Positions 15,869 to 24,643 of a stretch of DNA of 39,765 nt are shown piece by piece (within the stretch, counting starts at the first letter, position 1; each line of letters begins with the position of its first letter). This stretch comes from an uncultured Clostridia bacterium (GTDB taxonomy: Bacteria; Bacillota; Clostridia; TANB77; CAG-508): NCBI GenBank assembly GCA_947588885.1, contig CANQAH010000009.1, positions 1 to 39,765 on the forward strand. Reading direction: 5' to 3'. The notes under the pieces were generated by a model, which searched no databases, was not told the origin of the DNA, and saw only the letters and a program-made list of their open reading frames with translations. The position numbers were made by a program, and so were the translations under genes.

Positions 15869-16843
15869 TTAATTTTGCATATGAATTTGTTGACCTTTTA
15901 TTAGATCATAACTAACAATTTTTTCTCCATCTAAATTTTCTTTATTCATATCAATTCCTGTAATTTGGCTGTTTTCATAAGTTGTATAATAATATATTCC
16001 TTTATCAACATTGCAACATGAACTATATATTGTTATTTCATATTTGTCTTCTCCCATATGAACACAACCTCTTTGTTGTTCAACAGAACCAAGTATATGG
16101 AAAAATTGACTAATACTTTCAGATTCTGAATCTCCTGATAAAGAATTCATTTTTGTAAATGTAGCTTTTGCAAATCTTGATGCAGAAGACAAATCCCCAG
16201 GAAGTCCTAGTCCTCCCATTCCACGACTGTATAAGTTTAAATCTAATTTCTTTGAGAAATTATTTTCAGGCTGCTCTATTGATAATCCAATATAGTTATT
16301 TAAATTAAACATTTGAATATCAAAAGTTGGATTGTTTGTTAAAACTCCAACTGGATTATCATATATTTTTAATCCATCTTTAACGCTCTCTACTGTAATT
16401 GTTCTGTCTTTATCCGCAATAATCCAATGTAATGGTGATGCTGGAAGACTTTCACTAAAATCAATTTGAGCGATGTTTATTTTGTTAAGTAAATTTTTGG
16501 CTTCATCAATATTTTCACATTGTGTTAATATCCATGGTATAAATTCAAATGGAGCAATATTGTCTTTTTCAGGATTTATTTCTTTATAATCTGCATTATC
16601 TGGGAAGTTTAATCCAGCCATACTTAACCCTTTTTCATTAGTTGCATCATAATAAAGTGGATAATCGTTTGCAACATATGCCATTCCAATTATTGCATAA
16701 TGTTCATTTATTTCCTTTCCATTTCTAAATTTGAATTTATAATTTCTTGGTGTTATTGTTACTGTTTCTTTGTATGAATATTCTAAGTCTAAATTTCTTC
16801 CAAAATAATGGTCTTTTGTTTTATATGTTATTGCTGTGCACAT
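15869..16843 (-). CDS. cbh: Conjugated bile salt hydrolase / choloylglycine hydrolase
   Basis: This 324-residue N-terminal nucleophile hydrolase of the Cbh/penicillin V acylase family has Cys2 exposed after Met removal, then Arg16 and Asp19 (FGRNLDLEYS), Asn79 in MAGLNFP, Asn170 in VLTNNPTF and Arg223 in GLPGDLSSASRF. Each aligns, five or fewer residues shifted, with the catalytic residues of Clostridium perfringens bile salt hydrolase as I remember it. The end (KGIYYYTTYENSQITGIDMN) is also close to that enzyme. It would cleave glycine or taurine from conjugated bile acids in the cytoplasm. The RBS is AAGGAG. This gene points to an animal gut habitat. Penicillin V acylase is the alternative. 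Confidence 0.9.
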   Translation of the reverse strand: MCTAITYKTKDHYFGRNLDLEYSYKETVTITPRNYKFKFRNGKEINEHYAIIGMAYVANDYPLYYDATNEKGLSMAGLNFPDNADYKEINPEKDNIAPFEFIPWILTQCENIDEAKNLLNKINIAQIDFSESLPASPLHWIIADKDRTITVESVKDGLKIYDNPVGVLTNNPTFDIQMFNLNNYIGLSIEQPENNFSKKLDLNLYSRGMGGLGLPGDLSSASRFAKATFTKMNSLSGDSESESISQFFHILGSVEQQRGCVHMGEDKYEITIYSSCCNVDKGIYYYTTYENSQITGIDMNKENLDGEKIVSYDLIKGQQIHMQN

Positions 16844-16879
16844 ATTTATTTCTCCTTTTTTAATTAAAATATTAGTATT

Positions 16880-18025
16880 TTAAAATTTTGTTACTGATAT
16901 AGATTTTACATTATCACTGCTATCACATATAAGTGTAATATTACTGCTTCCATTACTATCAATGTAATAATAACTATTATTGTTTCCTGAGTGATCTGCC
17001 ATATATCCATTGCTTTCTAAAGCTTTATTAGCTTCTGAAAAGCTCATACCTATTTTTACACCATATAATGTATATGTTTCTCCTTTTTGTAAAAGGATAT
17101 AGTTTATTGAATCTTTTCCAAAATCTGAAGACATTATTACTTCTTCATTACTATATTCTGTGCCAGCAGAAGCTCCAGCATTTTTTAGAGATAGTTCACT
17201 TCCAGTTTTGTTTATGTCTTTTCCTAAATATTGTTCTAATGCTGCTTTTTTCTCTTCTATTTTTGCTTTTTCTTTTTCTATTTCTTCCTTTTTAGTTTCT
17301 AGTTCTTTTAATTTTTCCTCAATTTTATCTTTTAGTTCTTCAACTAATTCACTATTGTCTTTATATTTTTCTATTGCCTCTTTTAGTTTTTCTACTAGTT
17401 CATCTTTATCCATATTTTCAACTTCTGTTTGATTATCAGCCGTTTTCTCAGTATCGATAAATGTTTCATTAAATTTAGATATTGATGGCAACTCTCCTTG
17501 TGTTTCTTCTTTTTCTGTCATTTCCTCTTTTGTAAATTCAAATATTTTATCTTCTGTAATCTCTTTTTCTTCTTCAATATCTTTTGAATCTAATCTAGTA
17601 AATACTTCACTTTCATCAGCCTTTTTTTCATGTTCATACCAATTGTATTTTTCTTCTTTGACATTATATAGCATTTTTACATCAAGCTCATTATCTTTTT
17701 CTGTTTCAAAAGATTTTGTTTTTACTTTGTTTTCTGAATCAATAACTAATATTTTTAAAATTTTATTTTTAGCATCTTCATAACTAAATAACATTGCTGG
17801 TTTTTGATTTTCATCTAATTGAATAAATTGTAATTTTTTATTTTTTAATTCTTCATCGTTATATTGGTCCTTAAAAAAGTCATAATATAAGTCTCCCCAT
17901 TCAACACCAGTAGTTTTCTTCTCTTCAGTTTTTCCCGATAATAAATTTTTTGCAACAAAAAGTCCACCAATTATGGCTGCAATTAATAAAATTATAACTG
18001 TAATGATTATTATTTTTTTCTTCAT
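16880..18025 (-). CDS. Membrane-anchored coiled-coil protein of unknown function
   Basis: This 381-residue protein has one N-terminal membrane segment (KKKIIIITVIILLIAAIIGG). A mixed region follows, then an acidic and Lys/Glu-rich coiled coil (about residues 200-265), and a C-terminal domain of about 85 residues. The C-terminal domain has YTLYGVKIGMSFSEANKALES and then NGSSNITLICDSSDNVKSISVTKF. Its 'G-v-x-i-G-M-s-x-x-e-a' pattern is like the small beta-lactamase-inhibitor-type or SmpA-type folds that start with a glycine-methionine turn; this is resemblance only. It lies outside the membrane by topology. It has the same strand as the bile salt hydrolase, 36 bases upstream of it. Confidence 0.75.
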   Translation of the reverse strand: MKKKIIIITVIILLIAAIIGGLFVAKNLLSGKTEEKKTTGVEWGDLYYDFFKDQYNDEELKNKKLQFIQLDENQKPAMLFSYEDAKNKILKILVIDSENKVKTKSFETEKDNELDVKMLYNVKEEKYNWYEHEKKADESEVFTRLDSKDIEEEKEITEDKIFEFTKEEMTEKEETQGELPSISKFNETFIDTEKTADNQTEVENMDKDELVEKLKEAIEKYKDNSELVEELKDKIEEKLKELETKKEEIEKEKAKIEEKKAALEQYLGKDINKTGSELSLKNAGASAGTEYSNEEVIMSSDFGKDSINYILLQKGETYTLYGVKIGMSFSEANKALESNGYMADHSGNNNSYYYIDSNGSSNITLICDSSDNVKSISVTKF

Positions 18026-18055
18026 TTTTCTTTTTCTCCTTTATTATAATTTTCA

Positions 18056-18847
18056 TTATTCTATTTTCTTAGGTATAAAGTTACTAACAAAATGGTTTTG
18101 ATCCCTGTTTTTTACATATATTCCTCCTAAAGTACAAAATACTATGGCTCCTATTAAATTTACTAGTAAATCTTTCATTGTGTCTATTAGTCCAATATCT
18201 AAGTAACCATTTTCTATAATTATAGTGTCTCCATTCTTAGTTTTAATTTCTGTTGATGCTATATCTTTTACTATAACAGGAACATTTTCTTTATTTTCAT
18301 TTAATTCTACAGAAGATATAGAACTTACAATTCTATCTTTTTGCATATCTGTTTTTAAAAATATATCTGCATGATACTCAAGAAATTCCCAGCAAACTCC
18401 TACTGTCATTGAAAAACAAAATGCGACTAATGCAACATATAGTGGGCTTAATTTTATATATTTACTATTTTGATTTAATAAATCAATTAATGCAAATCCA
18501 ACTCCTGCACATAAGAATCCATTTAGTGTGTGAAGCATTGTGTCCCAATATGGTATAACTTTATAGAAATTGTTTATTTCTCCTAATATTTCAGCCGAAA
18601 AAATAAAAAGATATACAATTGCTTCTAATGCATTTGGCAGTTCGATTTTAAATTTTTCTTTTATAAGTGTTGGTATAGTAAATAATACTAATGAAACTAA
18701 ACATAATAATGTATTTGCATAATTTCCTTTAAAAAATTCTGAAATTGCACAAATTATGACTAGAACTCTTAAAAAAAGATATATTGCAATCGAACTTTTT
18801 TTGGTTTCTTTATATTTCTTTTTCATCATTTTATAAAAACTTTTCAT
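18056..18847 (-). CDS. Polytopic membrane protein, uncharacterised Firmicutes family (YjdF/DUF2238-like)
   Basis: The protein has about 263 residues, six or seven membrane segments and the motif YWDTMLHTLNGFLCAGVGFA, followed by SMTVGVCWEFLEYHADIFLKTDMQKD and LIDTMKDLLVNLIGA. The conserved His, Trp, Glu and Asp residues within membrane-edge motifs recall the DUF2238/YjdF group, which has no known function. The reading frame continues upstream to 18964, but those 36 residues are a translation of repeat R4 and cannot be native. The ATG at 18847 with GGAGAAGG upstream is preferred. Confidence 0.78.
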   Translation of the reverse strand: MKSFYKMMKKKYKETKKSSIAIYLFLRVLVIICAISEFFKGNYANTLLCLVSLVLFTIPTLIKEKFKIELPNALEAIVYLFIFSAEILGEINNFYKVIPYWDTMLHTLNGFLCAGVGFALIDLLNQNSKYIKLSPLYVALVAFCFSMTVGVCWEFLEYHADIFLKTDMQKDRIVSSISSVELNENKENVPVIVKDIASTEIKTKNGDTIIIENGYLDIGLIDTMKDLLVNLIGAIVFCTLGGIYVKNRDQNHFVSNFIPKKIE

Positions 18848-18891
18848 GCTCAACATCCTTCTCCATTTATTTGTGCGATTATTGCAGACTT

Positions 18892-18936
18892 TAAATTGGG
18901 CGAAGCCTTTATATAATAGGAATTTCCTATTATATA
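18892..18936 (+). repeat. Modular palindromic repeat R4 (minimal L-F remnant)
   Basis: Only the end of L (GGGCGAAGCCTTTAT) and an F without its loop remain. TATATAATAGGAA is joined through one base to TTCCTATTATATA, so the two stem arms are kept perfectly while the usual 10-base loop has been lost. It lies directly against the terminator of the flavin-reductase-like gene. Confidence 0.85.
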
Positions 18937-18937
18937 A

Positions 18938-18960
18938 AAAGGCAGATATAATCTGCCTTT
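18938..18960 (-). terminator. Terminator of the flavin-reductase-like gene
   Basis: AAAGGCAGAT pairs perfectly with ATCTGCCTTT (10 bp, 3-base loop). On the minus strand it follows the stop codon at 18964 by a few bases. Confidence 0.85.
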
Positions 18961-18963
18961 GCA

Positions 18964-19530
18964 TTATTTTTTTAATTTTAATCCATCTTTAAATGCTTCT
19001 CCAACTCTTTCAGTAACTTTGTAATATCCGTGTGTGTATGGGTCAAATGAAATTGCGCTTACTTTTGAAATATCTATCTTATCTTCATTCATTACTTTTT
19101 CATCTGCAGTAACATTAACAACTTTTCCAATAACTCCTGCTCCATATTCGTCATTTTGATATTCAATAAACTCACATTCAAAACAAATTGGAAATTCATT
19201 TATGATTGGTGCATCTACCTTGTCTGACTTTGTTGCTGATAATCCACTATTTTCAAATTTATTTGGTGTATTATTTCCTGATACCATTCCAAAGTAATCA
19301 GCTTCTGCAACATGTTCACTATCTGCAATGCTTACAGTAAATGCTTTTCTTTCTTTTATATTTTTAACTGTTTTATGTGTTTCTGTTAAATTTAATATTA
19401 CTTGGTCTCTAGATAGCATAGTTCCCCAAGCTGCATTCATTACATCAATACTTCCATCTTCATTATAAGTTGCAATCATTAATACTGGCATTGGAAATAT
19501 TGCTTCAGTAGTTTTTATATTTTTTCTCAT
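18964..19530 (-). CDS. Flavin reductase-like, FMN-binding split-barrel protein
   Basis: The 188-residue protein starts with FPMPVLMIATYNEDGSIDVMNAAWGTMLSRDQVILNLTETHKTVKNI and continues with FTVSIADSEHVAEADYFGMVSG. This is the pattern of the flavin reductase-like domain family that binds FMN in a split barrel. Members reduce flavins or act as small FMN oxidoreductases; the electron donor and substrate here are unknown. The ATG follows AGGAGGT. The gene stands alone, with a terminator and repeat R4 downstream. Confidence 0.9.
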   Translation of the reverse strand: MRKNIKTTEAIFPMPVLMIATYNEDGSIDVMNAAWGTMLSRDQVILNLTETHKTVKNIKERKAFTVSIADSEHVAEADYFGMVSGNNTPNKFENSGLSATKSDKVDAPIINEFPICFECEFIEYQNDEYGAGVIGKVVNVTADEKVMNEDKIDISKVSAISFDPYTHGYYKVTERVGEAFKDGLKLKK

Positions 19531-19609
19531 ATTATATACCTCCTATTTTTATTATAATAGAATTTTACACTTTTATTATTCTTTTTGTCCACTCTTTATT
19601 TTTTTATTT

Positions 19610-20572
19610 TTACACCATGAACAATATACACATATATATTACGTACATAATTAAATAAATTGCTCCATTAAATCGATTCATTTCATTTTTTGGAGGTATT
19701 GCTGGAAATAATGCTAACACTATAGTTGCTATAATTAAAATTGTCATTTGTATGTTATATGTAAAATTATAAACTAGTGGATAAATTAGTGACGTAACAC
19801 CAATTATAAGTAAAATATTAAACATATTTGAACCTATAATATTTCCTATTGCAATATCACTGTTTCCTTTTATTGCAGCTGTTACACTTGTAACTAGTTC
19901 TGGCAAGCTTGTGCCTATTGCAAGTATTGTTAAACTAATTATTTTTTCACTTAAATTGAACATTCTAGCTATATTAGTAGCATTTTCAACAGTTAAGTCT
20001 CCACCAATTTTTAATCCTATAATTCCTAAAATTATAAATAATATACTTTTTACCATAGATATTGGTTTATCTTCAGTTTTAACTTCATCTATTTTATCAT
20101 TTTCTTGGTCAAATTGTTCTCCCTTTTTGCTCATGATTATTGTATATATTATAAAAGCTATAAGTAATACAAGTAAGCATATTGCTTCTGCTCTTGATAC
20201 TATCCCTGAAGTATTACAAAAAATCATAAATATAATTGTAACTGCTAAACACATCGGTATTTCTATTAATCTTGTTTCTCTTTGAAATTTCACAGGTTTT
20301 ATGACTGTGGATAAACCTAAAATTAATAGTAAATTACATAAATTGCTTCCTATTATGTTTCCAATAGCCATGTCTGATGATTTATTTATTGCTGATATTG
20401 AACTTACAAATAGTTCTGGCATTGAAGTTCCAATAGAAACTATTGTTAATCCAACAATAATTTCTGGAATATGAAATTTTTTGGCTACATTGCTACTTCC
20501 TTCTACTAAAAAGTCTGCTCCTTTAATAAGCAATGCAAATCCTACAATTATTAAAAGTGTTGATAATAACAT
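19610..20572 (-). CDS. Calcium/sodium antiporter (CaCA family, YrbG-like)
   Basis: This 320-residue membrane protein has two inverted halves, each with the alpha-repeat signature: VGLTIVSIGTSMPELFVS with GNIIGSNLCNLLLILG in the first half, and LTILAIGTSLPELVTS with GNIIGSNMFNILLIIG in the second. The Glu of each PEL triplet is the cation-binding residue of this superfamily. About ten membrane helices surround an acidic cytoplasmic loop (GEQFDQENDKIDEVKTED). It exchanges Ca2+ for Na+ or H+ across the cell membrane. The RBS GAGGAAAG precedes the ATG. Confidence 0.95.
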   Translation of the reverse strand: MLLSTLLIIVGFALLIKGADFLVEGSSNVAKKFHIPEIIVGLTIVSIGTSMPELFVSSISAINKSSDMAIGNIIGSNLCNLLLILGLSTVIKPVKFQRETRLIEIPMCLAVTIIFMIFCNTSGIVSRAEAICLLVLLIAFIIYTIIMSKKGEQFDQENDKIDEVKTEDKPISMVKSILFIILGIIGLKIGGDLTVENATNIARMFNLSEKIISLTILAIGTSLPELVTSVTAAIKGNSDIAIGNIIGSNMFNILLIIGVTSLIYPLVYNFTYNIQMTILIIATIVLALFPAIPPKNEMNRFNGAIYLIMYVIYMCILFMV

Positions 20573-20594
20573 TCTTTCCTCTTTTCTTTGTTAT

Positions 20595-20808
20595 ATGTGC
20601 CAAATTTGGCGAAGCCTTTATATTATAGGAAATTCGGAGAACTTTCCTATAATATAACAAAAGCGGACATTTTTATATGTCATACTATATAAATTTATTG
20701 CAAAGTCCGCATCTTTGTTCTATGCGCCAAATTTTTGTAAAAAAATTTGTGTGCAAATTTGGCGTAGCTTTTATCTAATAGGAAATGCGCAGCACTTTTC
20801 TATTAGAT
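20595..20808 (+). repeat. Modular palindromic repeat cluster R5 (short L, F, type-A H, L, F)
   Basis: The first L has lost its loop and is reduced to the 12-bp palindrome GCCAAATTTGGC (20599-20610). F follows (20620-20632 with 20643-20655, perfect 13 bp). The type-A H at about 20656-20721 lacks its first bases. A second L and an F at 20773-20808 (ATCTAATAGGAAA paired with TTTTCTATTAGAT through one G-T) complete the cluster. It fills most of the 323-bp gap between the antiporter and the TerB-like gene; the rest is the terminator at 20813. Confidence 0.93.
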
Positions 20809-20812
20809 AAAA

Positions 20813-20850
20813 AAGACTTCATTTACAATTTATATCTGCAAATGAGTCTT
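20813..20850 (-). terminator. Terminator of the TerB-like gene
   Basis: AAGACTTCATTT pairs with AAATGAGTCTT with a single bulge. On the minus strand it follows the stop at 20896 by about 45 bases and runs into a short T tract next to the F module of R5. Confidence 0.7.
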
Positions 20851-20895
20851 AGTACTGAAATTACTCTAGACATCTTCACGTTTTTTATGAATTTA

Positions 20896-21348
20896 TTATT
20901 TAATCAATTGTTTTATCCATTTTTTCTCTTTAAATGAAATTTTTCCATCTATTGAACAAATTAATAAACATACTGTAATCGCATCTTCTTTTAGCTCATC
21001 TGATAGCATTCCAAAAACATCAACCATCGTATCAATAGTATTTTTTATTTCTTTATTCTCTTTTAATGACTTACTAATTATTTTTTTACATTCTTCATAA
21101 TTTACATCTTCTCCAAAGAAAGCACGTAATAATGGCAAAATTAAAATATATTCTTCTTCTGATAATTTTCCATCAGCTACAACAGATCCAATCATAAATG
21201 AGCAAAATGCTATATCTCCCTCAATTCCATTATCTGTTATTAGTTTTAAACTTGCTAATAATTTTAGAGATTTAATTTTTAAAAATTCTACATATTCTTC
21301 ACTATTTAGTTTTTCTACCTCTTTACAAAGTAAGTCAAATTCTTTCAT
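20896..21348 (-). CDS. TerB/DjlA-like helical protein
   Basis: This 150-residue all-helical protein has two acidic turns, SVVADGKLSEEEYILILPLL (about residues 54-73) and SIDGKISFKEKKWIKQLIK at the C-terminus. ADGKxSxEE is the hallmark of TerB-like domains, in which paired acidic sites bind metal. Here the second turn sits at the very end, so the order is a little unusual. The role of stand-alone TerB-like proteins is poorly known. The ATG follows GGAGGAG. Its neighbour upstream, a YwaF-like membrane protein, is on the same strand 68 bases away. Confidence 0.65.
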   Translation of the reverse strand: MKEFDLLCKEVEKLNSEEYVEFLKIKSLKLLASLKLITDNGIEGDIAFCSFMIGSVVADGKLSEEEYILILPLLRAFFGEDVNYEECKKIISKSLKENKEIKNTIDTMVDVFGMLSDELKEDAITVCLLICSIDGKISFKEKKWIKQLIK

Positions 21349-21416
21349 ATTCTCCTCCTATTTTTATATTAAAATGTATTTTATACAAAAAACAATAATT
21401 GTAAATAAGCAATGTT

Positions 21417-22220
21417 TTATCTAACTTCATATGCATTTGTATCATTATTAATGGCAACATGTTGTGATATAAGTTTTTGTTTATTTTTAAAGTCTTGTAC
21501 AAGTTTTACTGTATAGTAAATTGCATAAAAAGGTAATGTCATTTGTAAAACTATCATAAGCATTGTAAATGAAAATCCTCCATTTGTAATATTGTATATT
21601 ATTTCTATCGGATTTCCTGGAAAATTATCTGATATAAACATTAAATTACTACCACATATATTATTTATGACTACTGCCATAATACCCATACATGCAATTA
21701 AACCAGCAAAGTATTTTAAATCTTCTTTTTTTAGTTCTACATATTTCGTTTTATTTAGCAATATTCCCAAATACACCATCATTCCATGGAATAAAAAGCT
21801 GTGAATACTTAAAAAATGAAAAGCTGGATAATTTGGCAAAGATGTTGATGGATATATCATAAATACTATTCCACCTATTATTGCCCCAGTTGCCAAAGAT
21901 ACATCTCCTATCCTTTTTAAAACACCTTTAGCAAATGAACTTAATAATCCTGCATACATTAATATGCTACAATAATATAGTGGTATATATGTATTAACTG
22001 CGCTAAGTGAATTTTGCTGTATGTTAAAAATTATTTTTATAGTTTCTAATATACATGCTGTAATTGTTATATTTTTTATTATTTTATGTATTTGTTCTTT
22101 ATTTTTATTAACTGTAAACTTTAGTGCAATAAAAATTCCTACTAATGTTGATGCTAATAAAATAAAATGTCCCCTTGTAAATATTCCGCAAGGCTGATAT
22201 TTTCCCATATTTGAAAACAT
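21417..22220 (-). CDS. YwaF/TMEM164-like membrane protein (TIGR02206-like)
   Basis: This 267-residue protein has seven or so membrane segments and the motif PAFHFLSIHSFLFHGMMVYLG with spaced His residues, found in the YwaF/TIGR02206 family that is also related to eukaryotic TMEM164. The N-terminal FTRGHFILLAS with its His is also typical. TMEM164 is an acyltransferase, but the bacterial proteins have no assigned reaction, so only the family is claimed. The Shine-Dalgarno is weak (GAGATGAAC before AAAAATG), and the second Met five residues in could also start translation. Confidence 0.82.
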   Translation of the reverse strand: MFSNMGKYQPCGIFTRGHFILLASTLVGIFIALKFTVNKNKEQIHKIIKNITITACILETIKIIFNIQQNSLSAVNTYIPLYYCSILMYAGLLSSFAKGVLKRIGDVSLATGAIIGGIVFMIYPSTSLPNYPAFHFLSIHSFLFHGMMVYLGILLNKTKYVELKKEDLKYFAGLIACMGIMAVVINNICGSNLMFISDNFPGNPIEIIYNITNGGFSFTMLMIVLQMTLPFYAIYYTVKLVQDFKNKQKLISQHVAINNDTNAYEVR

Positions 22221-22358
22221 TTTTGTTCATCTCTTTCTTCTAAAATTGTAATAATATTTTTATATTTTGTACTTGATTAATTATTCTTTGTTTATATTTT
22301 TTATTCTTCAATTTCAATATAATTTTATCACACTTAATACTAATTTTGTATATTTAAT

Positions 22359-23078
22359 TTATAATTGTGAAAAAACTTTTCCCAATCTATCATTTATTAC
22401 TAAGTTAGCCCTACTATCATAAGGTGTGCTGTCTTTATTTATTAAAACTAGGTTTTTTCCTCTAAAATAATTTATTAAACCACTTGCTGGATATACAGTT
22501 AATGATGTACCTGCAACAATTAGCATATCTGCATTTTGTATACAATTAATTGAATTTTCTAAGATTTCCTCATCTAACCCTTCTTCATAAAGTACAACAT
22601 CTGGCTTTATAACTCCTCCACAGTTGCATGTCGGAATATCATAATTATTATTAAAAATGTATTCTGCATCATAAAACTTTTTGCATTTCATACAGTAGTT
22701 TCTTAGAACACTTCCATGTAATTCATATACTCTTTTTGAACCAGCTTTTTGATGTAATCCATCTATATTTTGAGTTATGACTGCTTTTAACTTTCCTATT
22801 TTTTCAAGTTCTGCAAGTTTGATATGAGTAATGTTAGGCTCATATTTTATACTGTTTAATTTGTCTTTATAAAATCTAAAAAATTCTTCTGTATTATTTT
22901 CAAAAAATGTGTGACTTAATATTTCTTCAGGAGGATATTTATAATGTTGATTATATAAGCCATCTTTACTTCTAAAGTCTGGAATTCCACTTTCTGTAGA
23001 AACTCCCGCTCCACCAAAAAATACTATATTATTACTTTCTTCTATTATTTTTTTCAGTTTATTTATTTTATCTTCCAT
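22359..23078 (-). CDS. cobB: NAD-dependent protein deacetylase/deacylase (sirtuin)
   Basis: This 239-residue class III deacylase has FFGGAGVSTESGIPDFRS (NAD site, residues 20-37), TQNIDGLHQKAG, catalytic His121 in ELHGS, and a zinc ribbon with Cys129, Cys132, Cys151 and Cys153 (CxxC and CxC). GTSLTVYPASGL and LVLINKDSTPYD complete the Rossmann part. It removes acetyl or other acyl groups from lysine using NAD. The CNC spacing of the second zinc pair is tighter than the usual CxxC. The ATG follows TAGGAG. Confidence 0.95.
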   Translation of the reverse strand: MEDKINKLKKIIEESNNIVFFGGAGVSTESGIPDFRSKDGLYNQHYKYPPEEILSHTFFENNTEEFFRFYKDKLNSIKYEPNITHIKLAELEKIGKLKAVITQNIDGLHQKAGSKRVYELHGSVLRNYCMKCKKFYDAEYIFNNNYDIPTCNCGGVIKPDVVLYEEGLDEEILENSINCIQNADMLIVAGTSLTVYPASGLINYFRGKNLVLINKDSTPYDSRANLVINDRLGKVFSQL

Positions 23079-23152
23079 TTTATCTCCTATAAATTATATT
23101 CTTTTTACTAATTTATGTTTAATTTTTTCCTCTCATATTTTTTATATAATTT

Positions 23153-23511
23153 CGTGGCGAAGCCTTTATATAATAGAAAATGCAGAGCACTTTCTTATTA
23201 ATAGAACAATAGCGGACATTTTTATATGTCATACTATATAAATTTATTGCAAAGTCCGCGTCTTTGTTCTATGCGACAAATTTTTGTAAAAAAATTTGTG
23301 TGCAAATTGGGCGAAGCCTTTATATAATAAGAAGTGCAGAGCACTTTCTTATTATATAACAATAGCGGACATTTTTATATGTCATACTATATAAATTTAT
23401 TGCAAAGTCCGCGTCTTTGTTCTATGCGACAAATTTTTGTAAAAAAATTTGTGTGCAAATTGGGCGAAGCCTTTATATAATAAGAAGTGCAGAGCACTTT
23501 CTTATTATATA
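23153..23511 (+). repeat. Modular palindromic repeat cluster R6 with recent 153-bp tandem duplication
   Basis: The order is partial L, F, H, L, F, H, L, F. Two units starting at 23211 and 23364 are 153 bp apart and identical, by eye, over 148 bases including H (type A), L and F. The F stems here are TATATAATAAGAA with TTCTTATTATATA plus an inner GTGC-AGA-GCAC. GG/CC of other copies is changed to AG/CT on both arms. It fills most of the 493-bp gap between the Sir2 gene and the nitronate monooxygenase gene; the rest holds the terminator at 23514 and the short sir2 leader. Confidence 0.95.
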
Positions 23512-23513
23512 AA

Positions 23514-23547
23514 AAAAGCAAGTAAAGTTCAATTATTACTTGCTTTT
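23514..23547. terminator. Terminator of the nitronate monooxygenase gene
   Basis: AAAAGCAAGTAA pairs perfectly with TTACTTGCTTTT (12 bp, 10-base loop). It lies 24 bases past the stop codon on the minus strand and touches the F module of R6 through an A tract. Confidence 0.9.
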
Positions 23548-23571
23548 AAGTTTTTACATTTTATATATTTT

Positions 23572-24633
23572 TTAGTTAATATCAAGCACTAATTCATTCA
23601 TTAAATCATGAACAGTAACAATTTTATTTATTTTATCAACATTACTTCCACAAAATATTAATCCATTATCAATTTCACCTTTTACTGCATTTACTAAGGC
23701 ATTTGTTATACAATATGGGGTAGTCTTTATGTCACATGTTTTTATACAATTATAGCATCTACTTATTTGATTTTTTTCGTTTTCTGTATTTTTTATGAAC
23801 TTATTATAAATTGCTCTTCCCGGCATTCCAACTGGACTTTTTATGATTTTTATATCTTCTTTTTTAGCATTTATATATGCTTGTTTAAATTTATCATCAG
23901 CATCGCATTCTTCAGTTGCTACAAATCTAGTTGCAATTTGAACTCCAGATGCTCCTAAATCTAAAAATTTTCTTATGTCTTTGTTGTCCCAAATTCCTCC
24001 TGCACTAATTACTGGTATTTCTTTTCCAGTATCTTTTTCTACTTCTTTTATATAATTTACTACTTCTGTTGTAATATTTTCTAATTTAGGTTTATTTTCT
24101 TCTGTTAATTCTTCTTCCTTAAATCCCAAATGGCCTCCAGCTTCTGGTCCCTCTATTACTATCATATCTGGAACATAATTATATTTTGTCATCCAGTGTT
24201 TTACAATTAATTTGCAACATCTTAAAGATGATACTATTGGTGCAATTTTGGTTTTTGAGCCTTTCACATATTCTGGTAAATCTTTTGGAATTCCTGCTCC
24301 TGAAATTATTAAATCAATTTTTTGTTTAACACATTCTTTTACTATTTCTGCATAATTTTTTAATGCGACCATTATGTTTACACCCAATATTTTATCTTCT
24401 CCTGCTATTTCTCTGGCTTGTTTTATTTCTTTTCCAATTGCTCTTAAATTTGCTTGCATTGGATCTTTATTAAAATCCTCCTCTTTGTATCCAATATCTG
24501 CAGTAGATATAATACCTATTCCACCTTCTTTACTCACATTTCCTGCAAGTTTGTGTAATGATACTCCTACTCCCATTCCTCCTTGAATAATTGGATATTT
24601 TGATATTTTGTCACCTACTTTTATTCCTTTCAT
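23572..24633 (-). CDS. Nitronate monooxygenase / FabK-like FMN enzyme
   Basis: This 353-residue TIM-barrel flavoprotein of the 2-nitropropane dioxygenase/FabK group starts with YPIIQGGMGVGVS. It has IIEGPEAGGHLGF (the EAGGH motif with the active-site His), then VISAGGIWDNKDIRKFLDLGASGVQIATRFVATEECDAD. Near the C-terminus is a Cys-rich segment, CYNCIKTCDIKTTPYC, present in many clostridial members and possibly a metal or redox site. It may oxidise nitronates or act as an enoyl-ACP reductase-like enzyme; no fatty acid genes are adjacent. The start is ATG after GGAGGT. A perfect palindrome lies just upstream. Confidence 0.9.
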   Translation of the reverse strand: MKGIKVGDKISKYPIIQGGMGVGVSLHKLAGNVSKEGGIGIISTADIGYKEEDFNKDPMQANLRAIGKEIKQAREIAGEDKILGVNIMVALKNYAEIVKECVKQKIDLIISGAGIPKDLPEYVKGSKTKIAPIVSSLRCCKLIVKHWMTKYNYVPDMIVIEGPEAGGHLGFKEEELTEENKPKLENITTEVVNYIKEVEKDTGKEIPVISAGGIWDNKDIRKFLDLGASGVQIATRFVATEECDADDKFKQAYINAKKEDIKIIKSPVGMPGRAIYNKFIKNTENEKNQISRCYNCIKTCDIKTTPYCITNALVNAVKGEIDNGLIFCGSNVDKINKIVTVHDLMNELVLDIN

Positions 24634-24643
24634 AAGTACCTCC

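Noticed and set aside
18848-18964. N-terminal extension of the YjdF-like protein
   Set aside because: The extra 36 residues are a translation of repeat R4 and the terminator; a good ribosome site supports the start at 18847.
23153-23511. rRNA/tRNA or riboswitch as an explanation of the repeat clusters
   Set aside because: No tRNA or known riboswitch core is seen, and clusters lie after genes and terminators, not in leaders on the sense strand.
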